From: Edaphochlamys debaryana
Lineage: Eukaryota; Chlorophyta; Chlorophyceae; Chlamydomonadales
Length of the DNA stretch: 64,000 bases
Direction of reading: 5' to 3'
Assembly (NCBI GenBank): GCA_016858145.1
Contig: JAEHOE010000065.1
Coordinates: 434,001 to 498,000, forward strand
A program made the translations under genes and the position numbers. Under the pieces are notes generated by a model. It was given only the letters and a program-made list of their open reading frames with translations. It made no database searches and had not been told where the DNA came from. This document shows positions 32,754 to 43,847 of this stretch, one piece after another (the stretch's first letter is position 1; every line of letters begins with the position of its first letter).

Positions 32754-33338
32754 TCAGGCCCCTCCCCCACCCGTCCAGGGGCCCTTGTCCTCCTTGCACA
32801 GACACTTGACCACGGTCCACGCCCACCCACACAGGGCGCAGACCAACCACCACGCCCCCAGTGCCGCGGTCTTGGTCCCGCGCCATGCCCGGCCGCCGCA
32901 TGCCCCATCCTGCTCCTCTTCACTCTCCCTCTCCCTCCTGGCATCCTCCTGCTCCGCCAGGCAGCGGTAGATGCTATGGCGGCAGCCGGAGGCAGCCGCG
33001 GTCAACAGGTCGGCAGATGGCTTGTATCCAGCTGCTGACAGGGCTGTCCATAGGTTGATGATGTCGCCCGCAGCGGCGGTGAGGCAGATGAGCTCCCTCC
33101 GTTGAGCCGGGGTTAGGGGCCGGCACGCGCCCGGCGACCCCCAGCGCTGCGTGAACGCCCAGACCGGGACGGGCTGAGACAGGCGCACGACTGTGTAGCG
33201 TTGTAGCAGATTCGCTGCGTCCTTGTTCACCAGGCGCAGCGAGCAGGCGACGTCGTTCGGGGGCATGAAGCTGGCGATGTGCGCGAGCAGCTCGGGTTGC
33301 ATGGCTTGGCGATAAAGGCTACTACTGGTGCTGGACAT
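32754..33338 (-). CDS. F-box-like / ankyrin-like protein, copy 2
   Basis: Single-exon reading frame of 194 aa starting MSSTSSSLYRQAMQ. From QPELLAHIASFMPPNDVA to CRPLTPAQR it is nearly identical to the gene at 30387-30932. The remainder differs: LICLTAAAGDIINLWTALS, IYRCLAEQED, a charged stretch, then a Trp/Cys-rich tail (WWLVCALCGWAWTVVKC). The paralogue pair lies in the same orientation, about 2.4 kb apart. The hydrophobic tail may be real or the result of reading into non-coding DNA after a lost ankyrin region. Confidence 0.68.
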   Translation of the reverse strand: MSSTSSSLYRQAMQPELLAHIASFMPPNDVACSLRLVNKDAANLLQRYTVVRLSQPVPVWAFTQRWGSPGACRPLTPAQRRELICLTAAAGDIINLWTALSAAGYKPSADLLTAAASGCRHSIYRCLAEQEDARRERESEEEQDGACGGRAWRGTKTAALGAWWLVCALCGWAWTVVKCLCKEDKGPWTGGGGA

Positions 33339-35980
33339 GACGGTCTCGCCGCGCCAGGATCAGGTCTTGAGCCTCAGCCCGGGCACGAGCACTGAACAAC
33401 ATCGAAGTGCGGGAGCGAGTTGCGCGAGACAAGGAGTTGGCGCTTAGTAGCCGTCGTGTGAGCCAAACATACACGGTCTGTGGGTCAGCAGCGTCATTCC
33501 ACAACTCCGCTCAACAAGTTCGCACTGTAACCGCAATCGTACTGACCATGCCGTACACTGTGCGGTAGCACTGCCACGCCCGCGGCCGGGTTGTGCTGGT
33601 GTGTTGCTCTGGTGCAGTGGCCCATTCTTCGTGGCAGTGCTACCTTCGTGCTGGCGGTCAAGCATGTGGGATGAAAGTGTAGTCTGAGCACACACACATG
33701 GTACGGTCGCACGCTTCGCACGGTCCCGCACGGGGCCTGCCGGCAACGCTGCCGCCAGCAACACGGTAGCACCAGCAGCCTGTTCCCTATCCCCACGAAA
33801 AGGCATGCCGAGTGACGCGGCGTTTGCGGGTGAGAGCAGAGAGGGGGCCGAAGGAGGGGAAAGGAGCTGTGGAGAAGCCGTGCCAACGCTAAACACCGAC
33901 AGTAAAGCCGCATGCTCACTCCCTACAGCTGCCGTTGCCCTCGAAATACCGTTCTCAGGAAAGGCACGCAACCTAGCCCCACCCCTGCAGGCAGAGCCGC
34001 ATGCTCCTTGCCCCACGTCCTGCCACCGAAACAGGGAGCGCGCGTGGTGCGTTCTGCCCCAAAACCCATATCCGCCCAACATCAGATCCTGTAATCTGAC
34101 CTGACCTGCTGCCGATGGCAGGGGACGGCGTGGACATGGCTACCTCAGCGAACGGGTGAAGTGCTGTCGGCAACAGAGTATCCGGGAGGTGCGGTGCAGC
34201 AGGATCGATGCATGCCGGACAGTTCTTGGACGGACCGAGTCAGCCGCAGCACAGGCGCGAACGTTACTGGTCCTTGTCAGCCGCCTTCATGGCATTGATA
34301 TACTGCATTGTACAGCCAACAGCAGTTCGGCACGAAATAGTCTTCTGGCTTTGTCATCCTCAGCTCACAGTCCTCCGTCTGATTGTCTTGCACATGAGCA
34401 AACACACAGCCTGGCCGCCAAACGTCCCAAGACTTTCAAGGCCACTTCAAGGGTTCTGGCTCTAACGCACAATAGCTTCCAAGGCCTCTCAGTCTCACCG
34501 CAAACTTTACTCCAAACTCAACTCCTGTACGCCGCCTGTTGACCGCCCCACCGAAATCCGCCATGCCGCATACGGCCTCGCCCCGACCCACACCGAAAGC
34601 CAGGAGCAACGCCCCACAGCACCAAGCGCCGCCGCCACCACCGCCCAGAAAGCACGCAAGCTGCGTACAACGAATGATCCCGCCACAACGGTTCGGGCCC
34701 GCACACTCCGTACGCAGCCCTTCTCCGCGATGCTGGCATGAGCCCCGCCCCGAGCTCTGCTGCTTTCGATGGCCACAACATCAGCGCGCCCCCGCACGGC
34801 GAGGGCAGCTGATGCCGGCAATGAAACGCCCCCCACAAATCCGCAACCGCCGCGGTGTCGCCCATAAACTATAGCTTTATTCAGGCGCTATCTCTTGAAC
34901 CCCTCGCAAATTGGGCGACACACGCATCACACTCTCGAACGGGCAAGCAGCAGCACGTGCGTCGCAAGAGGCCGACCGACCCGTACGCACGCGGGGGCAG
35001 GGGCGTGACCTGTGCATGCCCCGTATGCGCCTCGGCTTGTCCACACACCAACGGAAACTATGGGCCTCCTGACTGAAGGGTATGCGCTGGGAGCATGAAT
35101 TAGCAAATGAGCTCTAGCACACCGGTGCCCTGCTAATGGGCTGAGACACACCGAAAGCGAGGCATGGGCAAACCTGGAGCCCAGGGCACGCATGCGCGTA
35201 GCCCTCGATCGCCTTTCGCCATCTGACAAATGGCACACACGCATGCAGCACACACTCCGTCTCCATCCGCTGCGGCCTCAGCTCTGAAACCCCTCCGTTT
35301 CCGGGCGAAATAATCCCGCAACGCGCTCAAATCAAAGCGCAATGCGCATGAACTATCGAATAGGAGTGGCGCCCAGCTTCAAGAGCATCGGCTTATTGAT
35401 GCCTCCTCCTGCCTCCTGAGCTCCCAGAGTAGATCATGCGCTCTCTCTTGCTCCTCCTGGGGCCGGGCGGGTCCTAAATGCGAACCCCGCCCGCCAACCC
35501 GTCCCTCGCATCTTTTGGGGACCCTCACAGATCCATACAAGCCCGTTTGGGCGCACGGCCACAGCACAACGGGAATGCAAAGCAAAGCGCCTTTTTGAAT
35601 ATGCAGCTAGAATCAAAGGCGCCCCTAGCCGCCCGTCTGCACTACAGCCTGACAGCCCTCTCGCCCTCCCTTACGTCTCATAATGCCTCGATGCCAACCC
35701 GGACCCTCCGGAACCTTCCTTATTCATTCATTTGGTTACGCTTTGCCTTGCGCGCTGCCCCCATCAGGCGAGCCGCCAGACCTCACCCTCCATCACCCCG
35801 GCCTTTTTTAGCTCGCATGGCATGCCTCGACTGCCTGGCCTGTTGCCTGCCGGCAAGGCACCGACGGCTGGGGTGAGGCGCCGCCAGCGTCCGATCGACA
35901 CCTCGCAGCCATGCTGCAGCCCTGCAGCTCCGCGGCGTCCGTGCTTCACAGGCCAGGGATGGGCCCAGATCCGACCCAGA
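33339..35980. other. Intergenic, no gene seen
   Basis: About 2.6 kb of lower-complexity DNA. I looked on both strands for spliceable protein-like exons and found none I would defend. Confidence 0.45.
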
Positions 35981-38372
35981 TCAGGAGCTGGATCCAGATC
36001 CCGGCCCCGTGGTGCCCCGCGCCCCGCCGCAGTCCTCCGCGGCCGCGTCGCCCTCGCCCTCGCCTGCCCCCGACCGCAGACCCACAAGCTGCCTGAGCAG
36101 CTTGGGATTGGACAGAATCTCATAGTCCTGTCCCAGGAACCTCTGCTGCTTCTGCAGCATGTAGAACACTGCGTTGTTGCGAGTGGAGTAGCCGAAGCGG
36201 CGCAGGGACCAGGCGACGCACGCCAGCTCATGGCCCGTGAAGTCCAGGAACTTCGAGCGGATCTGGGGGGGGCAGCAGACGGGGCAGCGAGGGCCGGTGG
36301 GGGTCAGGCGAATCACGCCACATGTATTGGTTGGCGCCCATCCTTGTGCTCACGGTTTTAAGGAAGCGGCCCCTGCCCCTCCCCCTGCTCCCGCTTCAGC
36401 CCTCCCGCGCCCGCTCCGCCTCCCGCACCTGCTCCTCGAAGCACATGAGCCACTCGGGCTGCGGGCGGTGGTTGAGCGTGGCCGTGCTCCAGGCCACGAT
36501 GCTCAGCAGGCGCGCGGGGAAGGACGGGAAGCGCCACTGCGCCACCAGGAGCAGCTTGTCCAGCCACGGAGCGGGGAGCTCGGCGCCTGAGGTGCGGGGG
36601 CGTGGGGGCGTTTATTGCTGAGCGAGATTGCGGGGGCATGGGGGCAGGAAGACGAGGGCAGGCGGGGTCAGGAGGACGGGCCGTGCAGGGAGCTGGGCCT
36701 GCCGGGCGGTGCAGTGCACGCCGTGCAGCGCCCCGTGCGCAGCCGCCCGCCCGCGCTCACCCAGCTTGGCGAGCGCCCACACGATGTTGGAGAGCTCCGT
36801 GGGCGAGAAGCGGAAGAAGTGCTCCGCCGCCGCCGGCAGGAAGCCCTGCAGCCAGGCCTGCGAGGGCGCGTGGTGCAGGCGCCCCAGGGACCACATGAGT
36901 AGGTGCAGGCTGCCCGAGGAGAAGCCGCTGAAGCCGTTGGCGCAGCTGTGCGCCAGGAGAGGGTCCAGGACCCAGCCGCGCCGGCCGCCCGACACCGCCA
37001 GAGCAGCGGCGGCGCCGTGGGGGGAGCCGCCGGCGGAGGCAGAGGCGGAGGCAGAGGCGTCCGGCGCAGCTGTGGAGGCGGAGGCGGCCGAGGCGGGTGC
37101 GCAGGCCGCCGGCTCCGAGCGGCGCTCAAGCACCGCGAACGCCCACAGCAGGTTGGCCAGCTGCCGGTCCGTCAGGTCCGTCAGGGCGCCGTACACCTGT
37201 ACGGCAGGGCGCAGCACGCGGCACCGCGGGGCGTCACGAGCAGGCGGAGAGACACGGAGCGGGCACAGGTGCCGGAACCGCACCGCGCCGTAAAGCAAAG
37301 AGTAGGGCGGGATGCGACTGGAGCGGCCTGCCGGCGCGAGGGCCCAGGGGCTGCGGTGCTGGAAACGTAGAGCTCTTTGTCTGTCGCCCCCGCCCGATGC
37401 TCTGATCCCGCTGGCATCGTTAGCATTCCAAGCTCCCAGCAGCCCTTGTCTTGCTCGTGTCACCAGTTGCAACCCTGCCATCCGGAACTCAGCCGTCGTC
37501 CAGCCCGGACGGATCGGACGGCCGCCGAAACGGCACACACCACCGAGTGCACGCGCCCTTCCCGCCCGAGCTCCGGGGCGCTAGCCCCGGGCTCGACCCC
37601 CGGCCCGCCCCTCCGCCTCTCCGCACCTGCCGCTCGAAGTCCTGCCACCACTCCTCCGTGGGCTGGTACTTGAGCATCGCAAAGGCCCACAGCGTGTTGC
37701 TCAGGTCCTGGGCCCTGGGGACAGCAGAGGGGGACAGCACGTGACGCGCACTGTTAACTGCAACATCCATACGAAGAGAGGGCACAACCTAGGAACCGCA
37801 CAGACAATGTTCTTGGGCATAGTAGATGAGCACTGCCCGGGGTGAACGCTAGCAGACACAACGCGTGGAGGGGTAACCCTGCGCGTTGCACCGCAGACTT
37901 GAGGCCCGGGCACGGTCCCTTGAGCACCGTGCGCACACCCCGCCCCGCTTCCCCTCTACTCCTCAGCTCGCCTCGATTGCCCCTGTAATTACCAACGACC
38001 GCCGCTGCCCCCACCTGAACTGCCCAAGCTTGCTGTGGATCTCCTGCGCCACCGCGTCCATGAGCTCCTGGGTCGGCTTCACCTCGTGCTGCGCAAAGCA
38101 CCAGACCGCATCCGCCAGCTGCTTCGGCGTCAGATGCGGGAGCACCTCCTGGACGTCCGCAGCTGACGGCGGCGACCCGCACTCGGTGAGCTGCGCAGGC
38201 GGCAATCAACCGTCACCACGTGCTCGCTGCACCCGCCCCAATATGTACTCGCCCCGCCCTTTTTGCGGCGAAGCCTTGCGCCATCTACCAAAGGTTGCCA
38301 GCGCACCTGGCACGAGTTTGCCGCGAACAAGGTGGACAGCTGGGGATCGCTTTCCGTGAATTGGGTAAGCGC
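35981..38372 (-). CDS. OPR-repeat protein, copy A (5' end not resolved)
   Basis: Seven phase-consistent exons were found: 38307-38372, 38015-38190, 37627-37714, 36761-37196, 36429-36586 and 35981-36262, with further 5' exons expected to the right (so six listed here plus unseen ones). The protein has about 38-aa repeats of the octotricopeptide (OPR) type: LADAVWCFAQ, LSNTLWAFAM with PTEEW, LANLLWAFAV, LLMWSLGRL with PSQAW, LSNIVWALAKL, and SIVAWSTATL with PQPEW. OPR proteins of Chlamydomonas act in processing, stability or translation of organelle RNAs. No RAP or other C-terminal domain is seen; the tail is Gly/Ser-rich and ends GSGSSS. A near-identical inverted copy lies at 41554-43847. The first listed exon (ALTQFTESDPQLS) is not in the duplicated block. 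Confidence 0.72.
36390..38202 (-). repeat. Inverted duplication of OPR gene, left arm
   Basis: This arm is nearly identical, introns included, to 41549-43345 in reverse orientation. The break at one end lies in the intron just before the LTECGSPP exon. At the other end identity fades within the intron behind the PQPEW exon. A short indel separates the arms upstream of the VYGALTDL exon. Confidence 0.88.
36612..36631 (+). repeat. Short dispersed repeat in OPR copy A intron
   Basis: TTTATTGCTGAGCGAGATTG resembles the repeat in the TPR/PH gene introns. The inverted OPR copy carries the counterpart near 43094-43113. Confidence 0.4.
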
Positions 38373-41300
38373 CTGGCAGCGATAGCGTGTGCCATTTTGA
38401 CGACCCGAGGCCAGGAGTGGGCACGCCCCGCCGATGTGCTCCGGTCGCCGCTTGACGCGTGCCGCGTCGCGACCCGCAAGTTGCGGTGCAGCCGTTGCTG
38501 GTAGCCCCGGCGCTAGTGATGACCTGCGCGGCAAGCGGCAGGAATCATTGTGAGACTCATTATGGCGCAATTCTTGTTGGAGCAGAGGCTAAGCGGTTCG
38601 CTTCGGCCCCAGAGCGCATCCTCGTCCGCCTGGAACAAATCGAGCACTCCCCCACGGCTCGCATCGTGGTAGCAGAGCCGAGCCCAATCAACCAGCGTTT
38701 CAGGCCTCCCGTCCAGAGCTCCGCCGCGAATGCCCCCGTATCTAGGCGTGCCCCTGGCCTCAGAAACACCGTCAGAACAACCGTATGGACGTACCGAGCA
38801 GCTGGTGCATGCCGAGGGAGCCCGCTGAAGCAGCCCGCTCGTAATACGCCTTCCATTTTTGCGCAAAGTCTCAACGGCCCTCGAGGAGGCGCTCCCCGGG
38901 CTCTACGAAGGTTAATATAGCTGTCTAGCTAGAAGTGCACGGTTGATGAAGGCGGGACCACCCCAGCAGAAGGGAGTCGTTGAGGCAAGCTCGCGAGGTC
39001 TTGCAGCGGAGCTCGTCGACTGCACGCAAAGCTACTGGGCAACCTAATTGGTGGGATGGAGTTGGGCCGCTAAGGTGAATGACGGACGCTGTGTTGAGGA
39101 TGTCGCTTGTCCATTACGATTGAGGCCGAGGCTCTCAAAGCCACGCCCACGCCCACAAGCACATCACATTGCGCAGCAGCACAGACGACTATTGCACTCT
39201 TGAAGCTGGCTTGGACGCTCAGCCGGCAGTTGATATCCTGTGCGGGTGTCGCCGACCCTCAGCGCTCGAACCCCGCCCTTCCCCGCGACGTCCCCAGCCC
39301 CTCAGCTGGCGGTAGCAGCGCCTTTGCATTTGTATGAAAACTGGTACGCCCAACCCTTCCCCCTGGCCTCAACAGGTCCCGACCGGACCCTTCAACTCGT
39401 ACCGCGCAAGACTGGAAGTGCAGAAACCAGGGTACTGCGGGCAAGGATTGTGACGTACTGACACGGCCACGGCCTTTGAGTGATCAAGCAGGCTCTATCT
39501 CTACGGACCTGGCCCTAGCGCCGATGTTCAGGATGAGTAGCTCAAGCCCTCAGCCAGGCTCAGCCCCTCCCTGCCCCGTGGAGCGGTTCAACGAGTTCCT
39601 GGCTGCGAGTCAAAGGCGATCCGCGTCCCCACCTGGTGGCGGCGCCCCGCCCTGGCGGACGCCTGCCGACGCGCGCGAGGATGACACCGTGGCGGTGCAG
39701 CGCTAGCCGCTAAGAGCCTAGGACAGAGGTGCGACAGGTATCCAGTGAAGCGTATACGGGGTTAACGGAATCCAGCCTATTGCCCAGGAGCACGGCATGT
39801 GGCACGTCACTACTGCGCGCCCAAAACCCAGGCAGTGTGCACCGCGCAGGCGCCTCACAGGGCGTCCTCTAACGATCTATGAGAGGTGCGACCGGTGGGC
39901 TCTTTCCCCGCCTCCTGGCGGAGGGGATCTCAAATGTTGAATGTAAGCGGGTGATCTACCTATCGGCGGCTCAGGTGGCGGCATGCCTCACTCAGCTCTT
40001 GTAAAAGGGGCTGGAGGCCCACGTGGCACCCAATTGGCGTGACGCTGCCGTCTGCGCTGGAGGATGAGGATGAGGGATGGGTTGGGAGGGCTGCGGGGCG
40101 TGGGGGCGGGGCGGGGGCGTGGGGTCGGGAGGTCCCGAGTTGCAGGGCAGGGCAGGGGCAGGGCGCTTAAAGAGAGTGGGGGCCGCGTGGAATGATAGTT
40201 GGGACAGGCAGCGTGGTGATGCCTGACTGCCTCCGCGGTGCCCTGCTCTGCCGCAGCGTACAGATTGGCGGTGCCAGCAGGCAGCAGCTTGGGGCGGCCG
40301 ACGGGACTCTGGCGGCGGGGCTGCCCTGCGCAGGGGGTTAAGGTATTGCACGTAAGAGCATATCACTGAAGCGAAGGCCGCTAGGGTGCGGGTGCTGCGC
40401 CTGCAAGACCAGCCAGCAGGGTCGCCACGGTTGGATGGCGGCGACGCGGACGCAACATGTGCATACCGTATCTGCCCATCGACTTGGTGGTGCGGTCGCG
40501 GGGGCTTGCGGGACAGCGCATGGTGCGATCAGGATGGGACGGCGACGGAGACGACGCATCCGGTCTAAGGAGCGGAGCAAGGGCGGCCGAGGAGGGGGAA
40601 TTCGGGAGAAAGCGCAAGGGCAAATCCCACGCCGTACGGCCAAAAAATCCCAACGCAAACCGGTTGACCTTGGTCCCAACGCCGCGCAACGCGTGCTTAA
40701 CACTATACATAGCGTCGAACGGCCCTGCCCGTGTCGCTCCGGCAACCTTCTGAACGCTCTTGGTTCCCGCCGAGCGCACCGGGCCTTGTTTACCATCTCC
40801 TTGCAGATAGGAGCAACTTAACTCACAGAATAACAGAGTGGCCATCAAGACGGACTCCCGGAAGAGGACGGTTCCAGATGCAGTCGCCGCGGGGAGCGGG
40901 CTGCGTGCGCAGGCGCGCAGCCGGACGCCCGTTGCCTGAGGCAGGAGGAACTGTCAGGTAAGCGGGACTACGCACGGTGATGGCAGCGAGGCGGGGCGCT
41001 GGAGGGCGCGGGCGTTCTCGGGGCCGGCAGGGCCGGGCCTACCAACGCGTTCGCCTTCAGCACGCGCTGGTAACGGTTCTTAAGGCCCCGCTCTTCACGC
41101 TGCTGTCAACGCGCGTGCGCTTTGCGGCCTCCGAAATGCGGACGGTGTGGAGTGTTCTCCTTGCCCTGGGCACGGAGGGGAATTTCGACTGGTCCTCAAC
41201 GTGCTCACCCCCATGTTCTACGCCGTGCGCGTTGTCTGCAGGCCGTTTGCTTGCGTTCAGGCATCTTCGCTCTGTCCTGTCGCATCGACCTCCGGGAGAG

Positions 41301-41553
41301 GGCAACCTGAGCTTTCGGTCGCGCCCTACCGACATGCCAGTGGACAACATAGGCCCGGGCATGACCGGATCGCGGTGGTCACCTGCGCGGCCACTCAGCG
41401 CGCATCTGCAAATGCAACTTCCCTGAGCTCTGCTTCCAGCCCGACCTCGCAGTTTGTGCTGGTAAGGATGCCTTATCATCGTTTCCGGATCGATACAAGA
41501 CATTGAAATAGCCCCGCCGCAAATCGTGATGGTTCGGCCTGCCTGCTGCGCAG
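38373..41553. other. Spacer between the inverted OPR genes
   Basis: About 3.2 kb between divergent gene copies. Both promoters and missing 5' exons should lie here. One candidate exon end on the plus strand is at 41470 (…SQFVL before GTAAGG), which would join in phase to the exon at 41554. A short Pro/Ser-rich plus-strand frame at 39521-39706 is not convincing. Confidence 0.4.
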
Positions 41554-43345
41554 CTCACCGAGTGCGGGTCGCCGCCGTCAGCTGCGGACGTCCAGGAGGT
41601 GCTCCCGCATCTGACGCCGAAGCAGCTCGCGGACGCGGTCTGGTGCTTTGCGCAGCACGAGGTGAAGCCGACCCAGGAGCTCATGGACGCTGTGGCGCAG
41701 GAGATCCACAGCAAGCTTGGGCACTTCAGGTGGGGGCAGCGGCGGTCGTTGGTGATAACAGGGGCAACCGAGGCGAGCTGAGGAGTAGAGGGGAAGCGGG
41801 GCGGGGTGTTGCGCACGGTGCTCAAGGGACCTTGCCCGGGCCTCAAGTCTGCGGTGCAACGCGCAGGGTTACCCCTCCACGCGTTGTGTCTGCTAGCGTT
41901 CACCCCGGGCAGTGCTCATCTACTTTGCCCAAGAACATTGTCTGTGCGGTTCCTAGGTTGCGCCCTCTCTTCGTATGGATGTTGCAGTTAACAGTGCGCG
42001 TCACGTGCTGTCCCCCTCTGCTGTCCCCAGGGCCCAGGACCTGAGCAACACGCTGTGGGCCTTTGCGATGCTCAAGTACCAGCCCACGGAGGAGTGGTGG
42101 CAGGACTTCGAGCGGCAGGTGCGGAGAGGCGGAGGGGCGGGCCGGGGGTCGAGCCCGGGGCTAGCGCCCCGGAGCTCGGGCGGGAAGGGCGCGTGCACTC
42201 GGTGGTGTGTGCCGTTTCGGCGGCCGTCCGATCCGTCCGGGCTGGACGACGGCTGAGTTCCGGATGGCAGGGTTGCAACTGGTGACACGAGCAAGACAAG
42301 GGCTGCTGGGAGCTTGGAATGCTACCGATGCCAGCGGGATCAGAGCATCGGGCGGGGGCGACAGACAAAGAGCTCTACGTTTCCAGCACCGCAGCCCCTG
42401 GGCCCTCGCGCCGGCAGGCCGCTCCAGTCGCATCCCGCCCTAGTCTTTGCTTCACGGCGCGGTGCGCCTGTGCCCCTCCGCCTGCTCCTGACCCTCCGCG
42501 GTGCCGCGTGCTGCGCCCTGCCGTACAGGTGTACGGCGCCCTGACGGACCTGACGGACCGGCAGCTGGCCAACCTGCTGTGGGCATTCGCGGTGCTCGAG
42601 CGCCGCTCGGAGCCGGCGGCCTGCGCACCCGCCTCGGCCGCCTCCGCCTCCACAGCTGCGCCGGACGCCTCTGCCTCCGCCTCTGCCTCCGCCGGCGGCT
42701 CCCCCCACGGCGCCGCCGCTGCTCTGGCGGTGTCGGGCGGCCGGCGCGGCTGGGTCCTGGACCCTCTCCTGGCGCACAGCTGCGCCAACGGCTTCAGCGG
42801 CTTCTCCTCGGGCAGCCTGCACCTACTCATGTGGTCCCTGGGGCGCCTGCACCACGCGCCCTCGCAGGCCTGGCTGCAGGGCTTCCTGCCGGCGGCGGCG
42901 GAGCACTTCTTCCGCTTCTCGCCCACGGAGCTCTCCAACATCGTGTGGGCGCTCGCCAAGCTGGGTGAGCGCGGGCGGGCGGCTCCACACGGGGCGCTGC
43001 ACGGCTTGCACTGCACCGCCCGGCAGGCCCAGCTCCCTGCGCGGCCCGTCCTCCTGACCCCGCCTGCCCTCGTCTTCCTGCCCCCATGCCCCCGCAATCT
43101 CGCTCAGCAATAAACGCCCCCACGCCCCCGCACCACAGGCGCCGAGCTCCCCGCTCCGTGGCTGGACAAGCTGCTCCTGGTGGCGCAGTGGCGCTTCCCG
43201 TCCTTCCCCGCGCGCCTGCTGAGCATCGTGGCCTGGAGCACGGCCACGCTCAACCACCGCCCGCAGCCCGAGTGGCTCATGTGCTTCGAGGAGCAGGTGC
43301 GGGAGGCGGAGCGGGCGCGGACGGGCTGAAGCGGGAGCAGGGGGA
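41549..43345 (+). repeat. Inverted duplication of OPR gene, right arm
   Basis: Counterpart of 36390-38202. Substitutions are few across exons and introns alike, so the duplication is young or the arms are kept alike by gene conversion. Confidence 0.88.
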
Positions 43346-43847
43346 ATGGCACGGGCAGTCCCGCCATTCCCTGCAGTCGCGTGCGCCAAGGACGGGGCCC
43401 TCGAGTTGCATGTGGCGCGGTGCGCCTGACCCCCACCGGCCCGCCCCCGCCTGCTGCGTCCCTCTAGGTCCGCTCCAAGTTCCTGGACTTCACGGGCCAT
43501 GAGCTGGCATGCGTGGCCTGGTCCTTCCGCCGCTTCGGCTACTCCACGCGCAACAACGCAGTGTTCTACATGCTGCAGAAGCAGCAGAGGTTCCTTAAGG
43601 CCGACTTCGAAATCCTGTCCAACCCCAAGCTGCTGCGCCAGGTGCGATCCGGCGGCTTGACCGACAGCTGGAAAGATTCGTCTTGCTTGTACATGCTACA
43701 ATGGAGCTGACCCTTGCGAGACCCAACATTTTAGTCTGACATTTGCTCGGGCCGTGGCTTTACCTGCAGGTACTGGGTGTGAGGTCGGCTCAAGGGGAGG
43801 GCGCGAACGACGGCGGCAGCAGCAGCAGCAGCAGCTTCGCCCCCTGA
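41554..43847 (+). CDS. OPR-repeat protein, copy B (5' end not resolved)
   Basis: Phase-consistent exons: 41554-41729, 42031-42118, 42529-42964, 43139-43296, 43468-43641 and 43770-43847, ending in TGA. The repeats are the same as in copy A (PTEEW, PSQAW and PQPEW motifs). The last part differs: FLKADFEILSNPKLLRQ is followed by an intron and a short final exon VLGVRSAQGEGAND ending SSFAP, whereas copy A reads through without this intron. The two C-termini are still alignable (VLGVRSAQGEG against LVGLRSGAGEG), so both have been kept open. The start lies upstream of 41554 and was not found. Function is expected to be organelle RNA binding, by family only. Confidence 0.7.

Noticed and set aside
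35379..35616. Minus-strand frames near 35.4-35.6 kb as a 3' exon of OPR copy A
   Set aside because: Copy A already ends in a stop at 35981 in phase, and these frames have no acceptor in the right phase or OPR motif.
39521..39706. Short plus-strand frame with FNEFLAASQRRSAS
   Set aside because: It is only about 60 codons, has no domain and no splice context; it could be chance in GC-rich DNA.
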